From positions 1 to 40,528 of the forward strand of contig CANPXK010000015.1 in NCBI GenBank assembly GCA_947585965.1: a DNA stretch of 40,528 nucleotides, written 5' to 3'. Under the pieces are notes generated by a model, which was not told the origin of the DNA, ran no database searches, and saw only the letters and a program-made list of their open reading frames with translations. The translations under genes and the position numbers were made by a program. Shown here in pieces: positions 8,317-16,663 of this stretch (the first letter of the stretch is position 1; every line of letters begins with the position of its first letter). This DNA is from an uncultured Clostridia bacterium. GTDB taxonomy: Bacteria; Bacillota; Clostridia; Oscillospirales; Acutalibacteraceae.

Positions 8317-9249
8317 ATGCCGATAAAGATAGAAAACAGCGAACTCCCTGCATATAAACAGCTCGAATCGGAAAATATATTTGTTATGACACATGAACGT
8401 GCAATGACACAGGATATACGACCGCTTAAAATCATAATACTTAACCTGATGCCGACAAAAATTGAAACGGAAACCCAGCTCCTCCGACTTTTAGGAAACA
8501 CTCCTCTTCAGGTGGATATTGAGCTTTTGCGCACCGCCACACATATTTCAAAAAATGCACCCCTCGACCATCTTACGACATTCTATAAAACCTTTGACGA
8601 GGTAAGGGATAATTATTACGATGGTATGATTATAACAGGCGCACCTGTCGAACTGCTCGAATTTGAGGATGTAGACTATTGGGACGAGCTTTGCGATATA
8701 ATGGAATGGTCAAAGCATAATGTCTACAGCACCTTCCATATCTGCTGGGGTTCACAGGCAGGACTTTATTATCACTACGGTATACCGAAATATAAGCTTG
8801 ACGAGAAGCTCTCCGGTGTATATGTACACCGTATCATGAACAGCTTTCATCCGCTTATGAGAGGCTTTGATGACAAAATACTTATTCCCCATTCAAGGTA
8901 TACGGGAAATCACCGTTCCGAAATACGCAAACATGAGGAGCTTGAAATACTTGCCTCCTCAAATATAGCCGGAGTTGCTATTGTGGCAAATAAAAACGGC
9001 AGGCAATTCTTTATATCGGGTCATGCGGAATATGACAGGAATACTCTTGCAAATGAATATTTCCGTGACAGAAACAAGGGTATAAATCCCGAGCTGCCTT
9101 ATAATTATTTTCCCGGAAATGATCCGCGTGCCCTTCCCTCTCTGAGTTGGAGAAGCTATGCAACAATACTTTATTCCAACTGGCTGAATTATTACGTATA
9201 TCAGCAAACACCATACAGACTTGAGGATATCAAAAGCTTTGAAGGATAA
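8317..9249 (+). CDS. metA: Homoserine O-acyltransferase (MetA; predicted acetyl-CoA type)
   Basis: MetA activates L-homoserine at the start of methionine synthesis. The 310-residue protein has the catalytic Cys143 in [10 protein letters not shown] and the His236/Glu238 pair in [12 protein letters not shown], matching the Cys-His-Glu set of the family. Residue 112 in [16 protein letters not shown] is Glu. At the equivalent position (111 in Bacillus cereus MetA) Glu goes with acetyl-CoA and Gly with succinyl-CoA, so O-acetylhomoserine is the predicted product despite the usual 'succinyltransferase' name. The gene has its own strong promoter and stands without other met genes nearby. Confidence 0.93.
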   Translation: MPIKIENSELPAYKQLESENIFVMTHERAMTQDIRPLKIIILNLMPTKIETETQLLRLLGNTPLQVDIELLRTATHISKNAPLDHLTTFYKTFDEVRDNYYDGMIITGAPVELLEFEDVDYWDELCDIMEWSKHNVYSTFHICWGSQAGLYYHYGIPKYKLDEKLSGVYVHRIMNSFHPLMRGFDDKILIPHSRYTGNHRSEIRKHEELEILASSNIAGVAIVANKNGRQFFISGHAEYDRNTLANEYFRDRNKGINPELPYNYFPGNDPRALPSLSWRSYATILYSNWLNYYVYQQTPYRLEDIKSFEG

Positions 9250-9314
9250 TCAACCGGAAAATTTTTAATAATTTTTATTTTTCAGGGCATATTATCAACA
9301 AGGGGGTTGATAAT

Positions 9315-9512
9315 ATGAAAAAACGCAAAAAATATACAAAGGGATTAATGTTTCCACATAACAGCGATTTTGCAGACCTCAGGGATGATTTTGATACAAG
9401 CGGTGAATATCTGAATTTTTCCTCAAACGGAATGACCGATAATGAAAAAATTGATGAATATAATTATTATGACGATTATCTCGGTTATGATACAAATGAT
9501 GACGAATTTTAA
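9315..9512 (+). CDS. Small acidic protein of unknown function
   Basis: This 65-residue protein has a short basic start (MKKRKKYTKG) followed by an Asp/Tyr-rich body ending in GYDTNDDEF. The ribosome binding site AAGGGGG lies 9 nt upstream of the ATG at 9315, and a strong terminator follows directly, which supports real expression. No domain was recognised. It may be co-transcribed with metA 65 nt upstream. Confidence 0.6.
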   Translation: MKKRKKYTKGLMFPHNSDFADLRDDFDTSGEYLNFSSNGMTDNEKIDEYNYYDDYLGYDTNDDEF

Positions 9513-9513
9513 G

Positions 9514-9553
9514 CAGAGCCACGTCACTGTTTCAGCGGCGTGGCTCTGTTCTT
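9514..9553 (+). terminator. Terminator, partly bidirectional
   Basis: CAGAGCCACG (9514-9523) pairs perfectly with CGTGGCTCTG (9539-9548), followed by TTCTTTTATTTTT. It lies between convergent genes and overlaps the last codons of the minus-strand DUF5662 gene. Confidence 0.85.
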
Positions 9554-10083
9554 TTATTTTTAAGAATATCTGTCCTGATATAGCCTAAGGTCTTTTCTTC
9601 TCCTTCATTTTTCAGCATGAGCAGAAGCCTATGCAAAAGCTCATCCGTTTCCGGGTGAATTATATAATGCGACCTTGATTTCATGTAATAGTCATAGGCA
9701 TCCGAATCCGTATATTCATCTCCCCTGTAATTCTTTGACGCTGCCACTCTGTCGCAAAACATCTCCACGACATATTTTACAGGCATTTTCATGCCCTCCA
9801 TACTGTGATCCTCGGAAAGACTGTAATCTATCCAGTATTCAAGATGATGCTTATTTCTGCCTTTATGGTGTAGCCATGCGGTACTGAGTCCAATTGCCTC
9901 ATGCTCGGCGGTATTCGGACTTCTCGTTCCCTGATAATACTTGGCACCCACCAAAAATTCTGTCGGGGAATATTTCGATAAATCATGAAGAAGTCCCTGC
10001 CTGTATAACCCGACCTTAAAGCAAAGCTTCATAACAAGCCATTTATGATGATTTATTGTTTTAAGATGCCTTAACCATTTCAT
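9532..10083 (-). CDS. DUF5662 family protein
   Basis: This 183-residue protein is rich in His: HLKTINHHKWLV near the start, then GLLHDLSKYSPTEF and WLHHKGRNKHHLEYW. The His-Asp pattern resembles metal-dependent HD-type proteins, and the sequence matches the small clostridial DUF5662 family as remembered. Biochemical function is unknown. It is the last gene of the map-GNAT-trmN6-rsmI-maf operon, 15 nt after maf. Confidence 0.75.
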   Translation of the reverse strand: MKWLRHLKTINHHKWLVMKLCFKVGLYRQGLLHDLSKYSPTEFLVGAKYYQGTRSPNTAEHEAIGLSTAWLHHKGRNKHHLEYWIDYSLSEDHSMEGMKMPVKYVVEMFCDRVAASKNYRGDEYTDSDAYDYYMKSRSHYIIHPETDELLHRLLLMLKNEGEEKTLGYIRTDILKNKRTEPRR

Positions 10084-10098
10084 AATATCTCCATATAA

Positions 10099-10692
10099 TT
10101 ACTGAGCCGGTTTTACAAGACGGATAATTTCCTCACTTGTAAGAAATCTGTCAATTTCTCTCTTGAGTCTTGCAACAGGGAGTCCTACAACATTATAATA
10201 ATCCCCGTTTATTCCCTTTACAAATACGGCTCCCCTGCCCTGTATACCGTATCCTCCTGCCTTGTCATACGGCTCCGATGTCACAATATATTCCTCGATC
10301 TCCTGCTCGGAAAGCTCATAGAATTCCACGTCTGTAGACACGGAAAACGTATAACTCAGCCCCATATAGCAAAGACAGCAGCCTGTTATAACTCTGTGTA
10401 CGGTTCCGGAAAGCATATTCATCATAATTCTTGCATCATTGGTATCCCTCGGTTTATTAAGCATTTTACCCTCACAGATAACCGATGTGTCACAGCCTAT
10501 GACAAGAGATTTTTCTCTGCCATGAGATATAGACTCCGCCTTTTCACGGGCAAGGTACTCAGGGCATTTTTCCACCTCAAGATCTCTCGGCACCAGTTCT
10601 CGTATATCCGACGGTATTACGCGGTAATCGCCGTATAGCATTGAAAGAAGCTTTTTTCTTCTCGGTGATGCAGATGCAAGTATTATATCCAT
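10099..10692 (-). CDS. maf: Maf family nucleoside triphosphate pyrophosphatase
   Basis: Maf proteins hydrolyse dTTP/UTP or modified nucleotides to monophosphates and in Bacillus also affect septum formation. The sequence shows the N-terminal LASASPRRKKLLSML loop, EYLAREKAESI, the catalytic Asp in VIGCDTSVICEG, LNKPRDTNDARIMMNMLSG and the C-terminal YDKAGGYGIQGRGAVFVKGI. The start ATG at 10692 lies 9 nt after AGGAGG; an ATG two codons earlier is too close. Length is 197 residues, typical of the family. It lies 37 nt after rsmI within the operon. Confidence 0.93.
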   Translation of the reverse strand: MDIILASASPRRKKLLSMLYGDYRVIPSDIRELVPRDLEVEKCPEYLAREKAESISHGREKSLVIGCDTSVICEGKMLNKPRDTNDARIMMNMLSGTVHRVITGCCLCYMGLSYTFSVSTDVEFYELSEQEIEEYIVTSEPYDKAGGYGIQGRGAVFVKGINGDYYNVVGLPVARLKREIDRFLTSEEIIRLVKPAQ

Positions 10693-10729
10693 AATCATAT
10701 TCCTCCTGTCCTATATGCCAAAGCATTAT

Positions 10730-11560
10730 TCAATTTCTTGAAATCAATTCCTTGTATATTTCACTCTTTTTATAGCCGGTCAGTGCGGCCGCCTCCTTTG
10801 CCGCTGCCGATACCGACATTCCGTTTTCCACGGAACGGGAAGCAAGCTCCACCGCCTCCTCCAATGTCTCTATGGGCTTATCCTCCGGCTTTGCACCCTC
10901 GATTATAAGAACCACCTCTCCTTTGACACTGCCGTCCGCATATCTTTCAGCCGCCTCGGAAAGTGTCGTCCGAATAACCTCCTCATGTATTTTTGTAAGC
11001 TCACGCACAATTGAAATCCTTCGGTTCCCTAACACCTTATACATATCTTTTAATGTGTTCGGAAGCTTATGCGGTGCTTCATAGAAAATCATTGTACGCT
11101 GCTCGTTTACAAGGGAATTAAGATGCTCCAGCCTGCCGACCTTATTAACACTCAGAAATCCCTCGAATGTAAATCTTCCTGTGGGAAGTCCCGATATTGC
11201 AACGGCACTTGCAAGTGCTGTCGGCCCCGGTACAACGCATACCGGAATACCACACTCCGCACACTTTGCAACCAAGGCTTCCCCGGGATCCGATATACAC
11301 GGCATTCCCGCATCCGTTACAATAGCACAGTCCTCTCCGTCAAGCACACGCTGACATATTTCCTCTCCACGCTCTATGGTATTGAATTTATGGTAGCTCA
11401 GCATAGGTGTATGTATATCAAAGCATTTCAAAAGCTTGATCGTTACCCTTGTATCTTCGGCTGCTATAAAATCAACCGTTTTCAGCGTCTCTATCGCACG
11501 GGGCGAAAAGTCGGATAAATTCCCTATCGGGGTCCCGACAACATAAAGCTTTCCGCTCAT
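10730..11560 (-). CDS. rsmI: 16S rRNA (cytidine1402-2'-O)-methyltransferase
   Basis: RsmI methylates C1402 of 16S rRNA at the 2'-O position in the decoding centre. This 276-residue member of the tetrapyrrole-methylase-like fold opens with LYVVGTPIGNLSDFSPRAIETL. It then has AAEDTRVTIKLL, VTDAGMPCISDPGEALV, VVPGPTALASAVAISGLP and the family-specific FEGFLSVNK and RTMIFYEAPHKLPNTL. Its start overlaps the stop of trmN6 by 4 nt (ATGA), indicating translational coupling. The trmN6-rsmI pairing matches the yabB-yabC neighbourhood of Bacillus. Confidence 0.95.
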   Translation of the reverse strand: MSGKLYVVGTPIGNLSDFSPRAIETLKTVDFIAAEDTRVTIKLLKCFDIHTPMLSYHKFNTIERGEEICQRVLDGEDCAIVTDAGMPCISDPGEALVAKCAECGIPVCVVPGPTALASAVAISGLPTGRFTFEGFLSVNKVGRLEHLNSLVNEQRTMIFYEAPHKLPNTLKDMYKVLGNRRISIVRELTKIHEEVIRTTLSEAAERYADGSVKGEVVLIIEGAKPEDKPIETLEEAVELASRSVENGMSVSAAAKEAAALTGYKKSEIYKELISRN

Positions 11561-12300
11561 ATATATTCCTCCTTATATGCCCCGTAAATATTAATCATTT
11601 CTTGTGAAAAATCCCTGTTTTCGTCCTCGATAAACAGTACCGGCTCAACAACAAGTCCCCCGGGACGACCTCCCCTTTTTCCCTCGATAAGAAAAAGCTT
11701 TGGTGCTTTTGCAGGTCGCTGCTGAACAAAACGAAGCCTTTTGGGTTCTATATCATATTTTCTCATTGTACAAATAACATCGCTGAGCCTTTCGGGTCGC
11801 TGACACATACAAAGTCTGCCCGAAAAATTAAGCAGTCTTGATGCGGCGGCAGCTATATCGTCAACGGTACACATACTCTCATGTCTTGCTATAAGCTGTG
11901 CGGTATTTTTACTTTTAATCCCTGCCCCCTCCGCCTTATACGGCGGGTTGCAAACAACAAGGTCATACGACCCCGCCTTAAGCTTACCGTCAAGCTCCCT
12001 CAGGTCGCTGTTTATAACATCAATTTTTCCCTCAAGGTTATTGAGCTTTATGCTCCTTTCAAGCATTGAGCAGGCTTTTTCCTGTATTTCCACAGCAGTC
12101 ACATGACTGAGCGAGTCATTCCTGAGCCATATCAGCGGTATAGATCCGCATCCGCTCCCAAGGTCGCAGGCATTATCTTTTCTCTTCGGGGCGGAAAAGC
12201 TTGCAAGAAGTACCGTATCCGTCCAGAGTTTATGCTCATCCGATACTATTATCCTCATCCCGTTTCCGAGCGGTTCTGTTTTCTCATTTTCATTAAGCAT
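11557..12300 (-). CDS. trmN6: tRNA1(Val) (adenine37-N6)-methyltransferase-like
   Basis: This 247-residue class I SAM-dependent methyltransferase has motif I DLGSGCGSIPL (from residue 46), the acidic Glu at 71 in AVEIQEKA, and motif IV NPPY (118-121), typical of N6-adenine methyltransferases. The N-terminal LWTDTVLLASF and C-terminal LFLIEGKRGGRPG segments match the YfiC/TrmN6/YabB group that modifies adenine next to the tRNA anticodon. It is 21 nt after the GNAT gene and overlaps rsmI by 4 nt. The substrate is inferred from family and synteny. Confidence 0.88.
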   Translation of the reverse strand: MLNENEKTEPLGNGMRIIVSDEHKLWTDTVLLASFSAPKRKDNACDLGSGCGSIPLIWLRNDSLSHVTAVEIQEKACSMLERSIKLNNLEGKIDVINSDLRELDGKLKAGSYDLVVCNPPYKAEGAGIKSKNTAQLIARHESMCTVDDIAAAASRLLNFSGRLCMCQRPERLSDVICTMRKYDIEPKRLRFVQQRPAKAPKLFLIEGKRGGRPGGLVVEPVLFIEDENRDFSQEMINIYGAYKEEYI

Positions 12301-12321
12301 AAAAAGCTCCTCATACCAATG

Positions 12322-12819
12322 TTATCGGATATCAGAATATTCATAAATATAATCGTCCATGAAAAATCCGCTACCGATGTCCTTTTTCTGTGTGCCTGTC
12401 CTTTTAAATCCTAATTTTTCATATGCATATATTGCATTATTATTTTTATTGACATTAAGCCTTATCCTTTTCAGTCCGTTCTCAATTGCCGCACTTTTGA
12501 CAAAGCTAAGCATTTCTTTTGAAAAACCTTTGCCCCTGTATTCCTTATCAAGATAAAATTTACTCAGATACAGGCAGTCCTCCTCAAGACGATATGTAAG
12601 AAAACCTATCGCTGTATCATCAAGGTATATAAAATAATACACATACCCCTCGGACAGCTGCTGCTTTATTGATTTCACAGATTGAAATTTTTCTATCATA
12701 TAATCGTTTTGTCTGCTGCCGATTATCGGGTCAAAATGCTCCTTTACGATCGCCGATGCCAAAGCTGACATCTCTGCGATTGCATTTTCATCAGATTTAT
12801 TTAAGCATATAAAATCCAT
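12322..12819 (-). CDS. GNAT family N-acetyltransferase
   Basis: Acetyl-CoA dependent acetyltransferase of 165 residues. The fold is shown by IGFLTYRLEEDCLYLSKFYLD (beta4-beta5), the acetyl-CoA loop EYRGKGFSKEML, and the C-terminal NNAIYAYEKLGFKRTG. The start ATG at 12819 is chosen because a GGGGGTAG site lies 5 nt upstream; a longer frame would overlap map by 11 nt. The substrate cannot be read from the sequence; DUF-like GNATs of this kind often act on polyamines or protein N-termini. Confidence 0.85.
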   Translation of the reverse strand: MDFICLNKSDENAIAEMSALASAIVKEHFDPIIGSRQNDYMIEKFQSVKSIKQQLSEGYVYYFIYLDDTAIGFLTYRLEEDCLYLSKFYLDKEYRGKGFSKEMLSFVKSAAIENGLKRIRLNVNKNNNAIYAYEKLGFKRTGTQKKDIGSGFFMDDYIYEYSDIR

Positions 12820-12847
12820 AGCGACTACCCCCGCACAATAAAAATCC

Positions 12848-13723
12848 TCAGTATGCAAGAACCTCGTGACCGTCCTCGGTAACGAGCACCATAATTTCCC
12901 ATTGTGCGGACGGCTTTTTGTCCGCAGTATAAATTGTCCAGTTGTCCTTTTTGTCGCAAAATACCTTTGCCGTACCCATATTTACCATAGGCTCGATTGT
13001 GAATATCATGCCCGGCACAAGAAGCATTTCCTCTCCCGCTTTAGAAACATAACTCACCCACGGATCCTCATGAAATTCAAGACCCACTCCGTGCCCGCCT
13101 ATTTCACGGACAACACTGTAGCCGTTTTTCATAGCGTATTCATTCACAGCTTGTCCCATATCTCCGAGAAAGCTCCATGGCTTTACCTTTTCAAGACCTG
13201 CTTCCACACATTCCTTAACGGTATCCACCAGTTTTCTTTTTTCTTCGCTTACATTTCCTATACAGAACATTCTTGACGAATCGGAAAAATATCCGTTATA
13301 TATCGTACTGCAATCTACATTTATGATATCCCCGTCCTTAAGTATTATATCACTCGACGGAATACCATGGCAAACCACTTCATTTATTGATGTACACACA
13401 CTTTTCGGATATCCCTGATAATTAAGCGGTGCAGGTATTCCTCCAAGCTCCGCTGTTTTTTGCGATACAAGCCTGTCAATTTCCTCCGTGCTCATACCTG
13501 CCTTTATATTTTCCGCTACATAATCAAGGACAGCAATGTTTATTTTTGCACTTTCCTTGATTTTTAATATTTGTTCGGGTGTTTTTATTATGCTGTGGTC
13601 GGGCACCTCATGTCCCTGACTTTTTATATATGCTATTTTTTCGTCAAATTCCTCATGGCATTTCTTATATTTCTTTCCGCTTCCGCACCAACAAGGGTCA
13701 TTTCTTCCTAACTTATCTCCCAT
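12848..13723 (-). CDS. map: Type I methionine aminopeptidase with N-terminal SEC-C motif
   Basis: Removes the initiator Met from nascent proteins. The start ATG at 13723 has GAGGAAAGA upstream and opens with the SEC-C zinc motif GRNDPCWCGSGKKYKKCH (residues 6-23), which helps ribosome or protein docking. The pita-bread catalytic domain has the five metal ligands D137, D148, H211, E244 and E276, and H119 in VCHG. The usual QFEHTV segment is AQWEIMV here, so the His after the last Glu ligand is replaced, a variant worth noting. It is the first gene of a six-gene operon with its own promoter. Confidence 0.94.
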   Translation of the reverse strand: MGDKLGRNDPCWCGSGKKYKKCHEEFDEKIAYIKSQGHEVPDHSIIKTPEQILKIKESAKINIAVLDYVAENIKAGMSTEEIDRLVSQKTAELGGIPAPLNYQGYPKSVCTSINEVVCHGIPSSDIILKDGDIINVDCSTIYNGYFSDSSRMFCIGNVSEEKRKLVDTVKECVEAGLEKVKPWSFLGDMGQAVNEYAMKNGYSVVREIGGHGVGLEFHEDPWVSYVSKAGEEMLLVPGMIFTIEPMVNMGTAKVFCDKKDNWTIYTADKKPSAQWEIMVLVTEDGHEVLAY

Positions 13724-13758
13724 TGCTATATCTTTCCTCACTGTAATGTTTTTTCTTA

Positions 13759-13787
13759 ATTATACACCCGTTTTTTAAAAAAGTAAA
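13759..13787 (-). promoter_or_regulatory. Promoter of the map-maf operon
   Basis: On the minus strand TTTACT (13787-13782), a 17-nt spacer and a perfect TATAAT (13764-13759) lie about 35 nt upstream of the map start codon. No gene was seen in the rest of the gap to 14008. Confidence 0.7.
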
Positions 13788-14008
13788 CAGTGCAGTAAAT
13801 TATCTGACTTTTACTACAAAGAACAAATTTACAGAATATGAATATAATGAAGTAAACGGCAGTCATTGTTGGGAAGATAACAGGTTTGTGGATAATTGCA
13901 GTATGCAGCATGACTGCCCGGCAGTTAAAAGCAACTGATGTATAATCTTCCCGTAACTCTGCGATTATTCACATATAGTAGTGAAATATTTTATATGGAG
14001 TGAATAAT

Positions 14009-14452
14009 ATGATTTGTAATTATGACGGCTGCGGCTGCGGTATGTCCGAAAAGAAGCAAAGCCCGTGCATGAACGGAATTATGATTCTTGTAAGCATAAT
14101 CGGCGGACTTTTATTTACGACCGCCGCTGTTCTGCTATTTGTCTTTTCTCTTATCACAACTGTCGGCTTCATTGCGTGGGTTGCTCTCATAACGGGACTT
14201 GTACTTCTTTTAACGCTGTTAATTTTCTCATTCACAGCGGAGGATAACTGCAAGGCGGCTAAATGCACACGCTGTTATCTCGGCGGATTGTTATTCGGTA
14301 TATTCGGCTCGATTTTCACGGGTCTTCTCGGCATTGCAACAAGCTTTGCAGCCGTTGCCGTATTTCCTGCCGTGATTTTAGGTCTTGTATCCTTCTTCTT
14401 TGCTTATATGATAATAAGCACATTATTTTTGATAAAGTGTAACATTTCTTAA
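14009..14452 (+). CDS. Small four-helix membrane protein of unknown function
   Basis: The start ATG at 14009 lies about 6 nt after GGAGTG. The 147-residue protein has a short cytosolic or outward N-terminus with several Cys (residues 2-20), then about four hydrophobic segments near 24-48, 50-75, 90-115 and 118-145. A Cys-containing loop (NCKAAKCTRC) joins helices 2 and 3. The paired Cys clusters suggest metal binding or disulfides, but no known family was recognised. A diverged repeat of the proA-downstream family lies just after it. Confidence 0.65.
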   Translation: MICNYDGCGCGMSEKKQSPCMNGIMILVSIIGGLLFTTAAVLLFVFSLITTVGFIAWVALITGLVLLLTLLIFSFTAEDNCKAAKCTRCYLGGLLFGIFGSIFTGLLGIATSFAAVAVFPAVILGLVSFFFAYMIISTLFLIKCNIS

Positions 14453-14539
14453 GCAACGAGCCGCCGTTCCCATGTCCGCATTTTCGGCGGAGAAAGCCCC
14501 TGTAATCGTATTAACTTTTCGCCTTGAATAGTGAAGATA

Positions 14540-14613
14540 CTTTTATACGGCAAATCTAACGCCTGTCGAAACAAACCGGTACAGTGTCGGGAGTGGCTCT
14601 AACGAGCCACTCC
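14540..14613 (-). repeat. Repeat B, diverged third copy (B3)
   Basis: Read on the minus strand this is GCGGAG hairpin, then CCGACACT, about 17 unrelated bases and CGACAGGC. The same order occurs in repeats B1 and B2 near 25.5 kb. The stem GGAGTGGCTC/GAGCCACTCC (14613-14604 with 14599-14590) has loop GTTA. Compared with B1 and B2 two stem positions changed on both sides, keeping pairing. No U-tract follows, so it is not a normal terminator. The rest of the 14453-14686 gap holds no gene. Confidence 0.65.
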
Positions 14614-14686
14614 GCAAGCTTAAATAACAAACCTTTTAACCCGATCGAAGTAATCAGAAATTGACAGCGTCAGCACGCAGCATTTA

Positions 14687-15292
14687 TCAATTATCATCCG
14701 GCTTCTGACCGTCGTGAGCGAGCCATTTACATTCCGTGATATCCATTTCCGTAAATACAGCTCTGAAAGACGATTCCTCCGGACTGCACGCATAAATGCC
14801 AAAAGATATCTCCCCACCTGCTTCCGACATATGGCAGATACGCATTTGTCGGAAATTCATGCCGTCTTCGGAACATTCTATACAAAAATCATCCTCTCTG
14901 CGGCTCAGGCGATACCACATAGATTTGACGGATGCATCTATTGCAGCGGTTGCCCAATCGGAGTAACCATTATTTGTTACAACACTTCCGAGGTGCTGAA
15001 AATCATCATTTTCATACTCGATTGATGCTTTAAGCCAATTTTCGCTGTCAAGATACATTACTACGCCGCACTGGTCAAAACGGTGCTTACTTTCAAATTC
15101 CGTCTTTACGGTAAATGAAAAATATTTCTCATTTGTACTCATCTGTAAAACAGGCGCATTATCATTTCTGAAATGATAATATGTACGCTGCCACAAATCC
15201 GTATGCGGAAGGGTTATTATCTCAATACGATTATCCGTTATAGAAAATGATAACGGTTCCCTTGTCCATTTCAATTTTTCTGTATCAAACAT
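14687..15292 (-). CDS. DUF1349 family protein (concanavalin A-like fold)
   Basis: This 201-residue protein resembles the DUF1349 family, beta-sandwich proteins of the concanavalin/laminin-G type found in Firmicutes and yeast. Seen motifs are LPHTDLWQRTYYHFRNDNAP, the core FTVKTEFESKHRFDQCGVVMYLDSENWLKASIEYE (shown here in two overlapping blocks of the family consensus) and SFGIYACSPEESSFRAVFTEM near the end. No signal peptide is present, so it is cytosolic. Carbohydrate or ligand binding is possible, but function is unknown. It lies 51 nt downstream of a frameshifted RdgB-like gene on the same strand. Confidence 0.8.
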   Translation of the reverse strand: MFDTEKLKWTREPLSFSITDNRIEIITLPHTDLWQRTYYHFRNDNAPVLQMSTNEKYFSFTVKTEFESKHRFDQCGVVMYLDSENWLKASIEYENDDFQHLGSVVTNNGYSDWATAAIDASVKSMWYRLSRREDDFCIECSEDGMNFRQMRICHMSEAGGEISFGIYACSPEESSFRAVFTEMDITECKWLAHDGQKPDDN

Positions 15293-15343
15293 TGTTTATC
15301 CTGCTCCTCTGTGTTTTTCTATTTGTCAGAACATCTGTTTCAA

Positions 15344-15962
15344 TTAATTCAATCCCGAAAGGGCATTTTCAAAAAATTCTCTCAAACCGATATCCATATT
15401 ATCATGTATTGTTGTTCTCTCCGTCAGGTCATAATAGTATTTTCCTGTTTGGATATCCAATGATAAAGAATCAAGCGGAAAGCCTTTTACCCTTTTTTTA
15501 TGTGGAACGCTTGTCAAAATAAACGGTTCGCTTGCTATTGATATATCCATGCTTGAAAAACAGGTATTTTCATCAAAAATCAGAAATATTGCATTTCTGT
15601 ATCTTGCGATAAGCTTATTCCCGTTTTTCCTTGCAAGCATGGAATAATAAACAAGCATTTCCTCATCCGTCAATTCTCTGCCGTTGACTCTGCGGACATA
15701 TGTACCGGGCTGCAAGGCTTCCTCAAGACCGTCAAAATATAAACCGCTGTCACAAGAAAACACCGGCATGGAAAATGCCTTGTAGTATACCCTTGCCTTT
15801 ATCTCCGCATTTTCAATAGGATTTGTTCTCCACAATTTCGGGAAGGGGCTGTTTCAAATCATCAAGGCAGATAATATCAATATTGAGAGGTGCCGTAACA
15901 TTCCTCATAAGATTTAATTTTGCCCTGTTTGCAGTTCCGTAAAGTATTTTCTCATTATTCAT
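15344..15962 (-). pseudogene. RdgB/HAM1-like non-canonical purine NTP pyrophosphatase, frameshifted
   Basis: House-cleaning enzymes of this family hydrolyse ITP, XTP and dITP. The first frame begins at ATG 15962 (MNNEKILYGTANRAKLNLM) and stops at TGA 15815-15813 after 49 codons (LPEIVENKSY). The second frame continues without a start of its own as IENAEIKARVYYKAF, CDSGLYFDGLEEALQPG, then GREL and RYRNAIFLIF to the stop at 15344. Joining them requires a +1 shift around the TAT-TGA at 15818-15813, restoring the family ENA.KA motif. The rest of the frame is well preserved, so the lesion is recent, a sequencing error, or a recoding event at a UGA stop. Confidence 0.7.
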
Positions 15963-16121
15963 TTTTTCCTCATCAAAAATATTTTTCCTATATGTTTATT
16001 GTACTTAAATAATCCGATAAAGTCAATAAATATTTACTGATATAAGACTATACTCCCCTTATAAATTTACATAAAGAGAGTATATTAAAATTATCATCAT
16101 TTCCCGCATATCTCAGCCTTC

Positions 16122-16370
16122 TCATCTGCGAAACAAGCCTTTTTTCTCATAGGGTTCATATTGTATCCCTGCAACCGTATAACCCGTTTGCTTTATTACT
16201 TCCCTGAGCTTATCCTCATCGAGTGAATTTTCGGTAATTATTTCCGTTTTTCCCTTGCTGTGTGATGATTTTACCTTTTTCACCGAAAAATTACTATGAA
16301 TAGCATCATTGATATGTGCTTCACACATTCCGCACATCATACCATCAATTTTAACCGTAATTTTTAACAT
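16122..16370 (-). CDS. Heavy-metal-associated (HMA) domain protein, CopZ-like
   Basis: The start ATG at 16370 follows GGAGG at 7 nt spacing; the protein has 82 residues. The ferredoxin-like HMA domain carries GMMCGMCEAHINDAI with the metal-binding CxxC (residues about 13-16), followed by EDKLREVIKQTGYTVAGIQ and a short basic tail. Such single-domain proteins shuttle copper or other soft metals to P-type ATPases. No metal transporter or metalloregulator gene is adjacent. The promoter region contains a 7-bp palindrome around the -35 box, suggesting repression by an unlinked regulator. Confidence 0.85.
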   Translation of the reverse strand: MLKITVKIDGMMCGMCEAHINDAIHSNFSVKKVKSSHSKGKTEIITENSLDEDKLREVIKQTGYTVAGIQYEPYEKKGLFRR

Positions 16371-16399
16371 AACAATACCTCCGTTTAACACTTAAACAT

Positions 16400-16436
16400 T
16401 TTATGAATTAGATATAACTAACCGTCAACAGTTATA
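16400..16436 (-). promoter_or_regulatory. Promoter and likely operator of the HMA gene
   Basis: On the minus strand TTGACG (16428-16423), 17 nt and CATAAA (16405-16400) form a promoter. The inverted repeat TATAACT/AGTTATA (16413-16419 with 16430-16436) brackets its -35 box. The decamer AACTAACCGT occurs at 16416-16425 and again at 16463-16472. Confidence 0.4.
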
Positions 16437-16561
16437 AAAAGCCGCCAATTATAATTAGAGGCAACTAACCGTTTGTATTCTATCATACTTATTTTTAATT
16501 GTCAACAATTACTTTTTTATCACACGACCGGTTTTGTATTAATTCCGCTTTATCCTGATAG

Positions 16562-16587
16562 AAAAAGCACCGCCTTGACGATGCTTT
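16562..16587 (-). terminator. Terminator of ydcF
   Basis: On the minus strand AAAGCATCG pairs with CGGTGCTTT (one mismatch) around a 6-nt loop, followed by a run of T (plus-strand A's at 16562-16566). Confidence 0.6.
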
Positions 16588-16663
16588 CCCGGATAACCTG
16601 ATTTATTCTGTTTTACAAGTAAAAAGCAATATATGGACTTCAAAAATAATCGAACGTTTTAAA

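Noticed and set aside
11069-11518. 149-codon plus-strand frame inside rsmI
   Set aside because: Antisense shadow of a clearly conserved gene; composition is not protein-like.
14590-14613. Simple terminator for the 14009 gene
   Set aside because: The 10-bp stem is not followed by a U-tract on either strand and belongs to repeat B by its flanking sequence.
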